64,000 nucleotides of DNA from the NCBI RefSeq assembly GCF_009882975.1, contig NZ_WTUX01000012.1, positions 192,820 to 256,819 of the forward strand, given 5' to 3'. A model generated the notes under the pieces. The model saw nothing but the letters and a program-made list of their open reading frames with translations. It searched no databases and was not told where the DNA came from. Both the position numbers and the translations under genes were made by a program. Origin of the DNA: Maritimibacter harenae. GTDB taxonomy: Bacteria; Pseudomonadota; Alphaproteobacteria; Rhodobacterales; Rhodobacteraceae. Below are positions 20,533 through 27,260 of the stretch, piece after piece; the first letter of the stretch is position 1, and the number at the start of each line of letters is the position of its first letter.

Positions 20533-20775
20533 GTCTCGGTACTCTCCAAAGTTCCTTTGGTGGGTAAAGTAGTTTGAGCGCCGATTTGTTTCAAGGGCTG
20601 AAGCAAATTTATGCAAAATTCCGCCAAAAAGGCCTGTTTTTAGGGGTTCCGGGGCGAAATTACTTCGTAAATGAGCGGGCAAGAACCTTTACAAAGCGAA
20701 TTATTTGTCTATCTAAGCATCATGATTGCATCCGACCTACTCGCCATGGCATCTACTCCAGTGGAGGGTGATGAC
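20533..20775. promoter_or_regulatory. Divergent ectA/ectR control region
   Basis: This 243-base gap is visibly richer in A and T than its surroundings, especially 20570-20740. A possible ectR promoter is TTTACA (20688-20693), 16 bases, TATCTA (20710-20715), matching the -10 box poorly. The ectA promoter cannot be placed with confidence. EctR-type MarR proteins bind their own ect promoters in methylotrophs, so an operator is expected here. Confidence 0.5.
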
Positions 20776-21261
20776 ATGGACAGGACAGATATAAGCCTGA
20801 TCGCTCTGCGCCGAATCCTTCGCGCGACCGAGCTTTATGGCAAAGAGCTTGCGACGGCGGCCAAACTGACGGCCGCCCAGTTCCGCGCGCTCCAGATCGT
20901 GGCAGAGACGGGTCGGGCCACCCCCAAGGACATCGCCAGCCGCATGGGCGTGAGCCAGGCGACGATCACCGCGCTGGTCGACAAGCTCGTTGCGCGCCGG
21001 CTCGTCACCCGCGAACGCTCGGAACGCGACCGGCGCCAGACCAACGTGACGGTCACCCCCGAAGGGCAGGCGACCGTGGACGAGGCGCCCGATGCGCTGC
21101 AACAGCGCTACGTGCGCAAGTTCGAGGCGCTGGAGGACTGGGAACAGGCGCAGATCATCGCCTCGCTCGAACGGGTCGCGGCGATGCTCGACGCCGACGC
21201 GATCGACGCCTCGCCGGTCCTGACCACGGGCGACATCAAGTCGACCGACAAGCGCCACTGA
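20776..21261 (+). CDS. ectR: MarR-family regulator of the ectoine cluster (EctR-like)
   Basis: A 161-residue MarR regulator transcribed away from ectA. The winged helix-turn-helix is visible in LTAAQFRALQIVAETGRATPKDIASRMGVSQATITALVDKLVARRLVTRERSERDRRQTNVTVTP across residues about 30-95, shown here by its key parts MGVSQATITALVDKL and SERDRRQTNVTVT. ATG 20776 is preferred to upstream ATGs because GGAGGG lies just before it at 20763-20768. By analogy with EctR of methylotrophs it should repress ectABC at low osmolarity; that is an inference from position and family. Confidence 0.87.
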   Translation: MDRTDISLIALRRILRATELYGKELATAAKLTAAQFRALQIVAETGRATPKDIASRMGVSQATITALVDKLVARRLVTRERSERDRRQTNVTVTPEGQATVDEAPDALQQRYVRKFEALEDWEQAQIIASLERVAAMLDADAIDASPVLTTGDIKSTDKRH

Positions 21262-21268
21262 CGCGAAA

Positions 21269-21294
21269 GACCCGCGCGGCGTCGCCGGCGGGTC
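21269..21294. terminator. Hairpin between convergent ectR and holin-like gene
   Basis: GACCCGC and GCGGGTC pair around a GC-rich 12-base loop, eight bases after the ectR stop. A T-run is missing, so it is a weak terminator candidate. Confidence 0.4.
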
Positions 21295-21319
21295 CATCAG
21301 GTTCCGTTTTCGAAATATC

Positions 21320-21709
21320 TCAATGAAGGTGGTCGTGCTCATCGTCGGGCGGCGTACCGCGCCCGGCCGCCATGCCGGCGCTGATGCCCTGCACGAATGC
21401 CGCGCTCAGCCCGCCGAAGGCGGCGATCCCGGCCGCGGGCGCCACCGTCGAGGCAGGCGCGTTCACGCTGGGCGCCATCGTCACCGCCGCGCGCTTGGTG
21501 CGCGTCAGGGCCAGGAAGATCAGCCCGAGACCCACGAACACACCGCCGTAGATCAGGGCGATTTCCAGGTGATCCATCACCTGCGCCAGCGCGATCCACC
21601 CGGCTGCGGCCAGGAAGCCGATCCCGATGACAAGCATCAGGCCGCTCACCACACCGAACATGGTGCGGCGAACGGCCAGCCGAATGCGGTATTCGATCGC
21701 GGCGATCAT
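21320..21709 (-). CDS. Small membrane protein, phage-holin-like (DUF1469 type)
   Basis: A 129-residue protein with two close transmembrane helices (VVSGLMLVIGIGFLAAAGWIAL and ALIYGGVFVGLGLIFLAL) after a short basic N-terminus (IAAIEYRIRLAVRRTM), which fits the putative holin superfamily (DUF1469). The C-terminal third is alanine- and glycine-rich and ends DDEHDHLH. Such genes commonly sit beside DUF883 genes; here the start overlaps the DUF883 stop by four bases. Both are downstream of an EcfG-type promoter, so it is probably a general-stress envelope protein rather than a phage holin. Confidence 0.7.
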   Translation of the reverse strand: MIAAIEYRIRLAVRRTMFGVVSGLMLVIGIGFLAAAGWIALAQVMDHLEIALIYGGVFVGLGLIFLALTRTKRAAVTMAPSVNAPASTVAPAAGIAAFGGLSAAFVQGISAGMAAGRGTPPDDEHDHLH

Positions 21710-22035
21710 TTGCGGCTCAGGAACAGCCCCACGAGAAAGCCGACGCCGGCCGCGATACCGACCGAGGTGGCCGGGTTCTGGCGGACCTGCCCTTCGGCGG
21801 TCTTATAGTAATGCAGGGCGCTGTCCTGCGCCTCGCGCGCGGCCTTCTCGGTCCTGGCACGCGCCTTCTTGGCCTTCTTCGCCGCGCGGTCCTTCGCCTC
21901 GGCCGACGCCGAGTTGCCGACCTCCTTGAGCGTGGTGGTCAGATCGGAGACGTCCGATTTCAGCTGCGCGATCTGGTCTTGCAGGTCCTTGACGTCCTTG
22001 TCGACACCATTGGAACTCGTTTGGGCGTTAGCCAT
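21706..22035 (-). CDS. DUF883 family membrane-anchored stress protein (ElaB/YqjD-like)
   Basis: A 109-residue protein: a helical, charged segment (KDLQDQIAQLKSDVSDLTTTL, then lysine/alanine-rich AKKAKKARARTEKAARE) followed by a C-terminal hydrophobic tail with the glycine motif VGIAAGVGFLVGLFLSRK. This is the DUF883/ElaB/YqjD layout. E. coli members are stationary-phase inner-membrane proteins that bind ribosomes. ATG 22035 is preferred over longer frames because AGGAG lies seven bases before it. First gene of a two-gene operon starting at an EcfG-type promoter. Confidence 0.83.
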   Translation of the reverse strand: MANAQTSSNGVDKDVKDLQDQIAQLKSDVSDLTTTLKEVGNSASAEAKDRAAKKAKKARARTEKAAREAQDSALHYYKTAEGQVRQNPATSVGIAAGVGFLVGLFLSRK

Positions 22036-22074
22036 GATAATTCTCCTTTCGGAAGTCTGTCCGTTCGACTCCCC

Positions 22075-22099
22075 AACGCACGCACGGGCGTGCTGTTCC
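22075..22099 (-). promoter_or_regulatory. EcfG (sigma) promoter of the DUF883 operon
   Basis: On the minus strand GGAAC (22099-22095), 16 bases, CGTT (22078-22075). This is an exact match to the alphaproteobacterial general-stress sigma consensus GGAAC-N16/17-CGTT. It ends 40 bases before the DUF883 ATG. Confidence 0.8.
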
Positions 22100-22131
22100 A
22101 TCGCGATCACGGGCTAACCGCACCTTTTCAC

Positions 22132-22157
22132 GGAACTTTCCGCCCCCTCCCCTCGTT
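22132..22157 (+). promoter_or_regulatory. EcfG (sigma) promoter of the DUF1328 gene
   Basis: GGAAC (22132-22136), 17 bases, CGTT (22154-22157), exact consensus. It lies 61 bases before the DUF1328 ATG, and back-to-back with the minus-strand EcfG site at 22075-22099. Confidence 0.78.
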
Positions 22158-22218
22158 TCAGTCCCAATGCCGCGCCGAAAGGCGCAACTGACTGAAACGA
22201 AACAGAAGGAGGCTCGTC

Positions 22219-22389
22219 ATGCTCGGCTGGGCACTCGCGTTCCTCGTTATCGCAATCATCGCCGCCGTCTTCGGTTTCGGCGGCATCGCAACGGCGTCGG
22301 CCGGGATCGCGCAGATCCTGTTCTTCGTCTTCCTCGTCCTCTTCGTGGTCGCACTGGTCGTGCGCGCGGTCCGGGGCAGGAACGTGTAG
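22219..22389 (+). CDS. DUF1328 small membrane protein (YtjA family)
   Basis: A 56-residue protein: [20 protein letters not shown], then [20 protein letters not shown], ending RAVRGRNV. Two transmembrane helices joined by the conserved [11 protein letters not shown] loop identify DUF1328. The ribosome binding site AAGGAGG (22206-22212) lies six bases before ATG. Function unknown; members occur widely near stress genes. An exact EcfG-type promoter upstream and terminators downstream mark it as a monocistronic general-stress gene. Confidence 0.9.
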   Translation: MLGWALAFLVIAIIAAVFGFGGIATASAGIAQILFFVFLVLFVVALVVRAVRGRNV

Positions 22390-22404
22390 ATCAGGCACAA
22401 ATAC

Positions 22405-22440
22405 GGACCGGGGCGCGAAGTACCTCGTGCGCCCCGGTCC
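22405..22440 (+). other. Perfect 12-bp inverted repeat after DUF1328
   Basis: GGACCGGGGCGC and GCGCCCCGGTCC flank a 12-base loop. No T-run follows, but a true terminator lies just after it at 22450. Confidence 0.6.
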
Positions 22441-22449
22441 CTGTTCACG

Positions 22450-22473
22450 CCCCCGCAGCGACGGGGGTTTTTT
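22450..22473 (+). terminator. Intrinsic terminator after DUF1328
   Basis: CCCCCG-CAGCGA-CGGGGG directly followed by TTTTTT. Confidence 0.85.
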
Positions 22474-22506
22474 CATGCCCGGCGCATGCGACCGGACCCA
22501 CGAACA

Positions 22507-22536
22507 AAAACGACGCCCCCGAGGGAGCGCCGTTTT
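22507..22536 (-). terminator. Intrinsic terminator of phyR
   Basis: On the minus strand AAAACG and CGTTTT pair with a GC-rich inner stem containing one mismatch, followed by TTTGTTCG. It lies 24 bases after the phyR stop. Confidence 0.65.
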
Positions 22537-22559
22537 CGCACCTTTAGTCGTGTCTCGGA

Positions 22560-23369
22560 TCAGGTCTCGAGCGTCTCGGTCGACGAGAAGAACATCGCCT
22601 GGCTCACGGCCGAGCGGACCTGGTCCTCGGAATAGGGTTTGGTGATGACGAAGGCCGGCTCCGGGCGTTCGCCGGTCAGCAGGCGTTCGGGGAAGGCGGT
22701 GATGAAGATCACCGGGATGTCCCCGGCCGTCTTGAGGATCGCGTTCACAGCGTCGATCCCGGACGACCCGTCGGCCAGCTGGATATCCGACAGGATCAGG
22801 TCGGGCTTTTCCTTGCCCGCCAGGTCGACCGCCCCGCGCTCGGTGCGCGCGACGCCGGTGATCGCGTGGCCCATGTCGGCCACGATGTCCTGGAGGTCCA
22901 TCGCGATGATCGCCTCGTCCTCGATCACGAGGATCCGGCCCTTCACGCTGTCCTCCATCTCGCTGCGCGCGACGGTGATGAGGTGGTTCACCTCGTCCTC
23001 GGGCAGCTCCATGATCTTGGCGATGTCGCCGGTCGTGAATTCCTCGACCGTGTAGAGCAGCAGCGCTTCGCGGGTGTTCGTCGTGAGTTTCGCCAGGTGC
23101 CGCTGGGCCCGGGCGTGAATGCCTTCCTCGCCCGGCTCGACGGGCGACCCCGAGGAAGACCAGATCTGGTGGAAGGCACGGAAAAGCGCCACCTTGTGAT
23201 CGAGTCCGAGCTCGAAGACCGAACGATCCTCGAGCAGGGCTTCGAGCGTGGCGGCGGCGTAGGTGTCGCCGGTCTGCTGGCTGCCGGTCAGCGCGCGCGC
23301 GTAGCGGCGCAGGTATGGCAGCAGAGACGCGATCTTGACGGAAAGAAATTCAGCTTCTGTGTCGGGCAT
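22560..23369 (-). CDS. phyR: General stress response regulator PhyR
   Basis: A 269-residue two-domain regulator. Residues 1-130 resemble an ECF sigma factor (sigma2-like LLPYLRRYARALTGSQQTGD and sigma4-like LLLYTVEEFTTGDIAKIMEL) and the C-terminal receiver starts at GRILVIEDEAII. D195 in LILSDIQL is the phospho-acceptor, and the conserved K lies in FVITKPY. When phosphorylated, the sigma-like domain is known to sequester NepR and so free EcfG. ATG at 23369 (MPDTEAEF) has AAGGG nine bases upstream; an alternative ATG is three codons earlier. Divergent from nepR-ecfG, with an exact EcfG promoter for autoregulation. Confidence 0.95.
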   Translation of the reverse strand: MPDTEAEFLSVKIASLLPYLRRYARALTGSQQTGDTYAAATLEALLEDRSVFELGLDHKVALFRAFHQIWSSSGSPVEPGEEGIHARAQRHLAKLTTNTREALLLYTVEEFTTGDIAKIMELPEDEVNHLITVARSEMEDSVKGRILVIEDEAIIAMDLQDIVADMGHAITGVARTERGAVDLAGKEKPDLILSDIQLADGSSGIDAVNAILKTAGDIPVIFITAFPERLLTGERPEPAFVITKPYSEDQVRSAVSQAMFFSSTETLET

Positions 23370-23411
23370 CCCATCCATCCCTTTTTTGTCCCTATTTTTT
23401 TGTATGCGTTG

Positions 23412-23436
23412 GGAACAAAACGCCACCTTACGGGTT
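23412..23436 (+). promoter_or_regulatory. EcfG (sigma) promoter of nepR-ecfG
   Basis: GGAAC (23412-23416), 16 bases, GGTT (23433-23436), one mismatch in the -10 box. It lies 70 bases before the nepR ATG and covers almost the same bases as the phyR promoter on the other strand. Confidence 0.65.
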
Positions 23437-23443
23437 TGGTTCC
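23419..23443 (-). promoter_or_regulatory. EcfG (sigma) promoter of phyR
   Basis: On the minus strand GGAAC (23443-23439), 16 bases, CGTT (23422-23419), exact consensus, 50 bases before the phyR ATG. It interleaves with the opposite promoter of nepR. Confidence 0.82.
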
Positions 23444-23505
23444 AGCAAACGACAAAAAAAGAATGGACGCGAGAGGCGCCACGTAATGATGGGACGCGGA
23501 CACAG

Positions 23506-23667
23506 ATGACGGACGATTCAAAGAAAGAAAACGTAGAAGAGCAGATCGACCAGAATCTGCGCAAGGTCTTCCAGAGCAAGCTGGATGAAGAGGTGCCTGA
23601 CCGGTTCATGGAGCTTCTCGCCCAACTGAAGGAGAAGGAAGACCAGGGGCGATCTCATGGTCAATGA
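23506..23667 (+). CDS. nepR: Anti-sigma factor NepR
   Basis: A 53-residue protein, too short for standard ORF calls. The NepR core is IDQNLRKVFQSKLDEEVPDRF with the two amphipathic helices that wrap around EcfG or PhyR. It continues MELLAQLKEKE. NepR holds EcfG inactive until phosphorylated PhyR takes it away. It overlaps the ecfG start by 11 bases, matching the usual translationally coupled nepR-ecfG pair. Confidence 0.93.
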   Translation: MTDDSKKENVEEQIDQNLRKVFQSKLDEEVPDRFMELLAQLKEKEDQGRSHGQ

Positions 23668-24235
23668 CAACAAAGGCGTCGATCCCCGCGAAGCTGTCGT
23701 CGAACACCTTCCCGCCATGCGCGCCTTCGCGGCGAGCCTGACGCGCAACTCCGCCGCCGCCGACGACCTCGTGCAGGACACGATCGTGAAGGCGTGGAAG
23801 AATTTCGACAAGTTCCAGGAAGGCACGAACCTGCGCGCCTGGCTCTTCACCATCCTGCGCAACACGTTCTACTCCGACCTGCGCAAGAAGAAGCGCGAGG
23901 TCGAGGATGCGGACGGTGTGATGGCCGAAACGCTGTCGGAAAAGCCGCACCATGACGGCCGCCTGGCGCTCGCCGACTTCGAGCGCGTGTTCAGCGAACT
24001 GCCCGTCGAACAGCGCGAGGCGTTGATCCTCGTGGGTGCGTCTGGCATGTCCTACGAAGAGGCGGCCGAGACCTGCGGCGTGGCGATCGGGACGATCAAG
24101 AGCCGGATCAACCGCGGACGCGCCAAGCTCACCGAGCTTCTCGAGCTGTCGGAAGACGAGAGCCTCGAGCTCACCGACAGCGCCACGATGGCGGTCGTGA
24201 GCAACGGGGTCCAACCGAGGAAAAGCGGGAATTGA
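23657..24235 (+). CDS. ecfG: General stress ECF sigma factor EcfG
   Basis: A 192-residue ECF sigma factor of the EcfG (ECF15) group. Region 2 is NSAAADDLVQDTIVKAWKNF with NLRAWLFTILRNTFYSDLRKK. Region 4 is LPVEQREALILVGASGMSYE followed by AIGTIKSRINRGRAKL. It directs polymerase to GGAAC-N16/17-CGTT promoters, several of which lie in this window. ATG 23657 overlaps the nepR stop and its own stop overlaps the start of the sensor kinase by four bases, so the three genes form one coupled unit. Confidence 0.95.
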   Translation: MVNDNKGVDPREAVVEHLPAMRAFAASLTRNSAAADDLVQDTIVKAWKNFDKFQEGTNLRAWLFTILRNTFYSDLRKKKREVEDADGVMAETLSEKPHHDGRLALADFERVFSELPVEQREALILVGASGMSYEEAAETCGVAIGTIKSRINRGRAKLTELLELSEDESLELTDSATMAVVSNGVQPRKSGN

Positions 24236-25986
24236 TACGGACTTTCCGGGAACGGACCCGGTCGCTAACTTTCCGGATCGCGGGGCTCCTTGCCATCGCG
24301 CTCCTCCCCGTCGGCCTGATATCCGTCATCACCACCTACCAGCTGCTGGAGCGGGCCGACCGCGACCTCGCCAAGACGCTCCTGGCCCTCACCTCCGACG
24401 CCGCCGCCGAACAGGAGGCGGCGATCCGCACCGCCACGGGCGTCGCGAAGTCGCTCGTCAGCCTGCTGCCGGTGCTGCGTGACGCGGGCTACGAATGCGA
24501 GGAGCCGCTGGGCGCGCTCCTGCGCGACAGCCCGGAGCTGTCCTTCATCGGCTACATCAACCGCGAGGGGATCGTGGAATGCGGCTCCTCGGCCAAGGGG
24601 ATGGACCTCTCCGACCGGCCGCTGCACCAGGAATTCGTCGAGAACCCCGGCCCCCGCGTGAAATTCGCGATCCGCGGTTCGGTCAGCGACGCCTCGATCA
24701 TCGTCGTGTCGCTGCCGGTAATCATGGACGGCGACTACGACGGCTACATCGTCGCCTCCCTCCCCCACCGCAGCCTGACGACGCCACAGGCCCCCGCCGA
24801 CGTGGCCGAACGCCCCCTGAACCTGATCACCTTCAACCAGGACGGCGAAGTGCTCACCGTGTCCTCGAACGCAGGCGACGTGTCGGAAAACCTGCCCGCC
24901 GACCGCTCGCTTCGGGCCCTCGCGGGCGGCAGTGAGGCCGCCTTCATCGCGCGGAACGCCGAGGGCGACCGCCGCGTCTTCGCACTGGTCCCGATCGTGC
25001 CCGGCCAGGTCTATGCGCTCGGCAGCTGGGAATACCGCCGCAATACGCTCAACAACGGCCTCAGCTTCGGCACCTCGATGCTGTTCCCGCTCCTCATGTG
25101 GCTGGTCAGCCTTGCGGTCGCCTTCTACGCGGTGCAGCGCATGGTCATCAAACCCACGCGCAACCTGCGCGCCCGGATGCTCCAGTTCATGCGCTCGCGC
25201 AGGCTGGTCGAACCCCGCTTCGACGGCAGCCTGCCGACCGAGATCCGCGACATGGAAGAAACCTGGATGCGGCTGGCCGAAAACATCCTGCATGACGAGG
25301 CGGCGCTCTACGACACCATTCACCAGCGCACGGTTCTGCTGAAGGAAGTCCACCACCGGGTGAAGAACAACCTGCAGCTCATCGTCTCGATCCTCGGCAT
25401 GAAGATCCGCAAGGCGCGCACCCCGGCGATCAAGGCGGCGCTGTCGGACATCCAGCAGCGCGTCATGTCCATCGCGCGCGTCCACCAGAACCTCTACGAA
25501 ACCTCGACCGCCGAACGCGTGCGCGCGGGCGAACTGCTCGAAGCGATCGTGGAGCAGATGGTGAAATCGGCCCAGACCGGCGATCACACCGACTTCGAGC
25601 TCGAGTCGCATTTCGACGATTGCGAGGTCTACCCGGACCAGGCCGTGCCCCTTTCGCTCGCGGTCTCCGAGCTCGTCACCAACGCGCTCAAGCACCTCGG
25701 CACGCCCGAGGGCGAAAAGCGCCCCTCGCTGTCGGTCCGGCTGGAGTGCAAGGCCGGGGGCGACAAGGGCGCGATCTTCGTCGAAAACTCCAAGGGCCCC
25801 AAGGCGCTGGACGAGGACGACGTAAGCACCGGACTGGGCGAGCAGCTCGTGCGGGCCTTCGTCAGCCAGATGGAGGCGAAGGTCGAACGGGAGGAAACCG
25901 ACACCTGCTACCGGGTGCGCATCGACTTCCCGATCCAGAGCTTCGACGCCAACATCGTGCCCTCCGATCACAGCCACCCGGTCTAG
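24232..25986 (+). CDS. Membrane sensor histidine kinase of the general stress response (HisKA_2, PhyK-like)
   Basis: A 584-residue kinase. TM1 is about residues 15-37 and TM2 about 281-302, enclosing a periplasmic region of about 240 residues that resembles a Cache/CHASE-type sensor (RDSPELSFIGYINREGIVEC). A HAMP-like linker leads to the HisKA_2 box LLKEVHHRVKNNLQLIVSI, with His374 as phosphorylation site, then an HWE/HisKA_2-type ATPase domain. Kinases of this class phosphorylate PhyR. Initiation is at TTG 24232, which overlaps the ecfG stop (TTGA). The stop codon itself runs into the csbD promoter. Confidence 0.9.
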   Translation: MIRTFRERTRSLTFRIAGLLAIALLPVGLISVITTYQLLERADRDLAKTLLALTSDAAAEQEAAIRTATGVAKSLVSLLPVLRDAGYECEEPLGALLRDSPELSFIGYINREGIVECGSSAKGMDLSDRPLHQEFVENPGPRVKFAIRGSVSDASIIVVSLPVIMDGDYDGYIVASLPHRSLTTPQAPADVAERPLNLITFNQDGEVLTVSSNAGDVSENLPADRSLRALAGGSEAAFIARNAEGDRRVFALVPIVPGQVYALGSWEYRRNTLNNGLSFGTSMLFPLLMWLVSLAVAFYAVQRMVIKPTRNLRARMLQFMRSRRLVEPRFDGSLPTEIRDMEETWMRLAENILHDEAALYDTIHQRTVLLKEVHHRVKNNLQLIVSILGMKIRKARTPAIKAALSDIQQRVMSIARVHQNLYETSTAERVRAGELLEAIVEQMVKSAQTGDHTDFELESHFDDCEVYPDQAVPLSLAVSELVTNALKHLGTPEGEKRPSLSVRLECKAGGDKGAIFVENSKGPKALDEDDVSTGLGEQLVRAFVSQMEAKVEREETDTCYRVRIDFPIQSFDANIVPSDHSHPV

Positions 25987-26011
25987 GAACCACAGCCCCG
26001 GACCCGGCGTT
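25986..26011 (+). promoter_or_regulatory. EcfG (sigma) promoter of csbD
   Basis: GGAAC (25986-25990), 17 bases, CGTT (26008-26011), exact consensus. The first G is also the last base of the sensor kinase TAG stop codon. It lies 34 bases before the csbD ATG. Confidence 0.8.
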
Positions 26012-26045
26012 CTGACCACGTAACCTTTTCGAAAGGAGGATCCAG

Positions 26046-26243
26046 ATGAACTGGGACCAGATTCAAGGCAAGTGGAAACAGGTCAAAGGCCAGGCGCAGG
26101 CGCAGTGGGGTGAACTCACCGACGACGACCTCGACCAGGTCGACGGCAACCGCGAGCGCCTCGAGGGCCTCATCCAGGAGCGCTACGGCAAGACCAAGGA
26201 AGAGGCCAAGCGCGAAGTCGACGCCTGGCTCGAATCCGCCTGA
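26046..26243 (+). CDS. CsbD family stress protein
   Basis: A 65-residue soluble protein with the CsbD signature [20 protein letters not shown], then [20 protein letters not shown] and [17 protein letters not shown]. CsbD was first seen as a sigma-B general-stress protein in Bacillus, and homologues are common, strongly induced stress genes in Proteobacteria. Function is unknown. AAAGGAGG lies seven bases before ATG. It has its own EcfG promoter and a strong terminator, so it forms a short monocistronic message. Confidence 0.93.
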   Translation: MNWDQIQGKWKQVKGQAQAQWGELTDDDLDQVDGNRERLEGLIQERYGKTKEEAKREVDAWLESA

Positions 26244-26262
26244 CGGACGCGCCAAGCCACAA

Positions 26263-26291
26263 AAAAGCCCCGCCGTTTCGGCGGGGCTTTT
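26263..26291. terminator. Bidirectional intrinsic terminator
   Basis: AAAAGCCCCGCCG and CGGCGGGGCTTTT pair perfectly around TTT, with A/T runs on both sides. It separates convergent csbD and the glycine-zipper lipoprotein gene. Confidence 0.92.
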
Positions 26292-26311
26292 CTTTGCGAT
26301 ATGACGCCCTG

Positions 26312-26593
26312 TTACGGCATCATGCTTTCCGGGCAGCGCGCGATGTAGGTTTCGCCCGCCGAGTTGCGGTAACGGCACTGGGTCTGCGAATCCGCGGCCC
26401 GGCCGATCAGGTTGCCGGCAACCGCACCGGTCGCACCACCGACGACGGCGCCCGCGACGGACCCCGAGGTCAGGCCACCGATGGCCGCGCCCGTGGCGGC
26501 GCCGACGGCGGTCGCCTGGGTCTGGTTCTGGGTCTCGCAACCGGCAAGCAGCAGCGTGACGGCAGCAGCGACGGCAAGAAAAGCAGCTTTCAT
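26312..26593 (-). CDS. Glycine-zipper lipoprotein
   Basis: A 93-residue protein with a lipoprotein signal (MKAAFLAVAAAVTLLLAGC, acylated Cys19) and a glycine-zipper segment ATAVGAATGAAIGGL, then SVAGAVVGGATGAVAGNLIG. The C-terminal piece has two cysteines (TQCRYRNSAGETYIARCPES), perhaps a disulfide. It resembles the Rick_17kDa/YMGG group of outer-membrane lipoproteins. ATG 26593 starts the signal. An exact EcfG promoter upstream makes it a probable general-stress envelope gene. Confidence 0.83.
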   Translation of the reverse strand: MKAAFLAVAAAVTLLLAGCETQNQTQATAVGAATGAAIGGLTSGSVAGAVVGGATGAVAGNLIGRAADSQTQCRYRNSAGETYIARCPESMMP

Positions 26594-26630
26594 GAATGTC
26601 TCCTTCACTGGATGGATTCGTTGCCAGTGT

Positions 26631-26655
26631 AACGCAATTTTTGGCATTTTGTTCC
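26631..26655 (-). promoter_or_regulatory. EcfG (sigma) promoter of the glycine-zipper lipoprotein
   Basis: On the minus strand GGAAC (26655-26651), 16 bases, CGTT (26634-26631), exact consensus, 38 bases before the ATG. Confidence 0.8.
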
Positions 26656-26695
26656 CGTAAATCCGGGGCTTGCCGAAATTCGCTTGTTCCGGGCC

Positions 26696-26721
26696 GGAAC
26701 CGGCGTCACCCTGCCGGTGTT
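26696..26721 (+). promoter_or_regulatory. Possible EcfG-type promoter of mgtC-like gene
   Basis: GGAAC (26696-26700), 17 bases, TGTT (26718-26721): one mismatch in the -10 box. It lies 42 bases before the MgtC-like ATG and diverges from the lipoprotein promoter. Confidence 0.4.
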
Positions 26722-26762
26722 GCGCCTGACACGACCTGTCGCCAAAAAACCGGATCCGTTTC

Positions 26763-27260
26763 ATGTTTCAGTCGATCATCGACGAAGTCACCGCCCCCGT
26801 GTTCCTGCCGCTCGAAATCCTTGCGCTCAGGCTGGGCGGGGCGGTTCTTTTCTGCGGCCTGATCGGTTTCGAACGCGAGGCGCACAAGCGCTCGGCGGGC
26901 CTGCGCACCCACATGCTCGTGGGGCTGGCCGCCGCCGTCTACTGCATCTTGATGCTCGAACTGATGAGCCGCGGGTCGAGCTACAGCGACGGCGCGCGCT
27001 ACGACCCGATCCGCGTGATCGAGGCGGTGACCGCCGGCGTCGCCTTCCTGGCCGCCGGCATGATCGTCTTTTCCCAAGGCAAGGTGCGGGGCCTGACAAC
27101 GGGGGCGAGCCTGTGGCTCGCCGCGTCCGTCGGGCTGGCCTGCGGCCTCGGTCTCTGGGTCGTCGCCCTGTTCGTGACCGTGACCGCCATCGTGATCATC
27201 TGGCTCGTCGGCAACGCCGAGCGCCGGGTTCACGGCGACCGCGACACCGATTCCGGGTAG
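26763..27260 (+). CDS. MgtC/SapB family membrane protein
   Basis: A 165-residue protein with about four transmembrane helices. LRLGGAVLFCGLIGFEREAH is the MgtC family opening with the conserved GxERE-like motif, and RSAGLRTHMLVGLAAAVY is the second family block. VTAGVAFLAAGMIVFSQGKVRGLTTGAS has the glycine-rich loop, seen in parts FLAAGMI and VRGLTTGAS. It is the short form lacking the C-terminal ACT-like domain of Salmonella MgtC. Its 3' end overlaps the convergent sulfotransferase-like gene by 31 bases. Confidence 0.85.
   Translation: MFQSIIDEVTAPVFLPLEILALRLGGAVLFCGLIGFEREAHKRSAGLRTHMLVGLAAAVYCILMLELMSRGSSYSDGARYDPIRVIEAVTAGVAFLAAGMIVFSQGKVRGLTTGASLWLAASVGLACGLGLWVVALFVTVTAIVIIWLVGNAERRVHGDRDTDSG

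Noticed and set aside
21320-21709. Prophage remnant suggested by the holin-like protein
   Set aside because: No other phage gene is near, and the gene is joined to DUF883 under a stress promoter, which fits a bacterial envelope protein.
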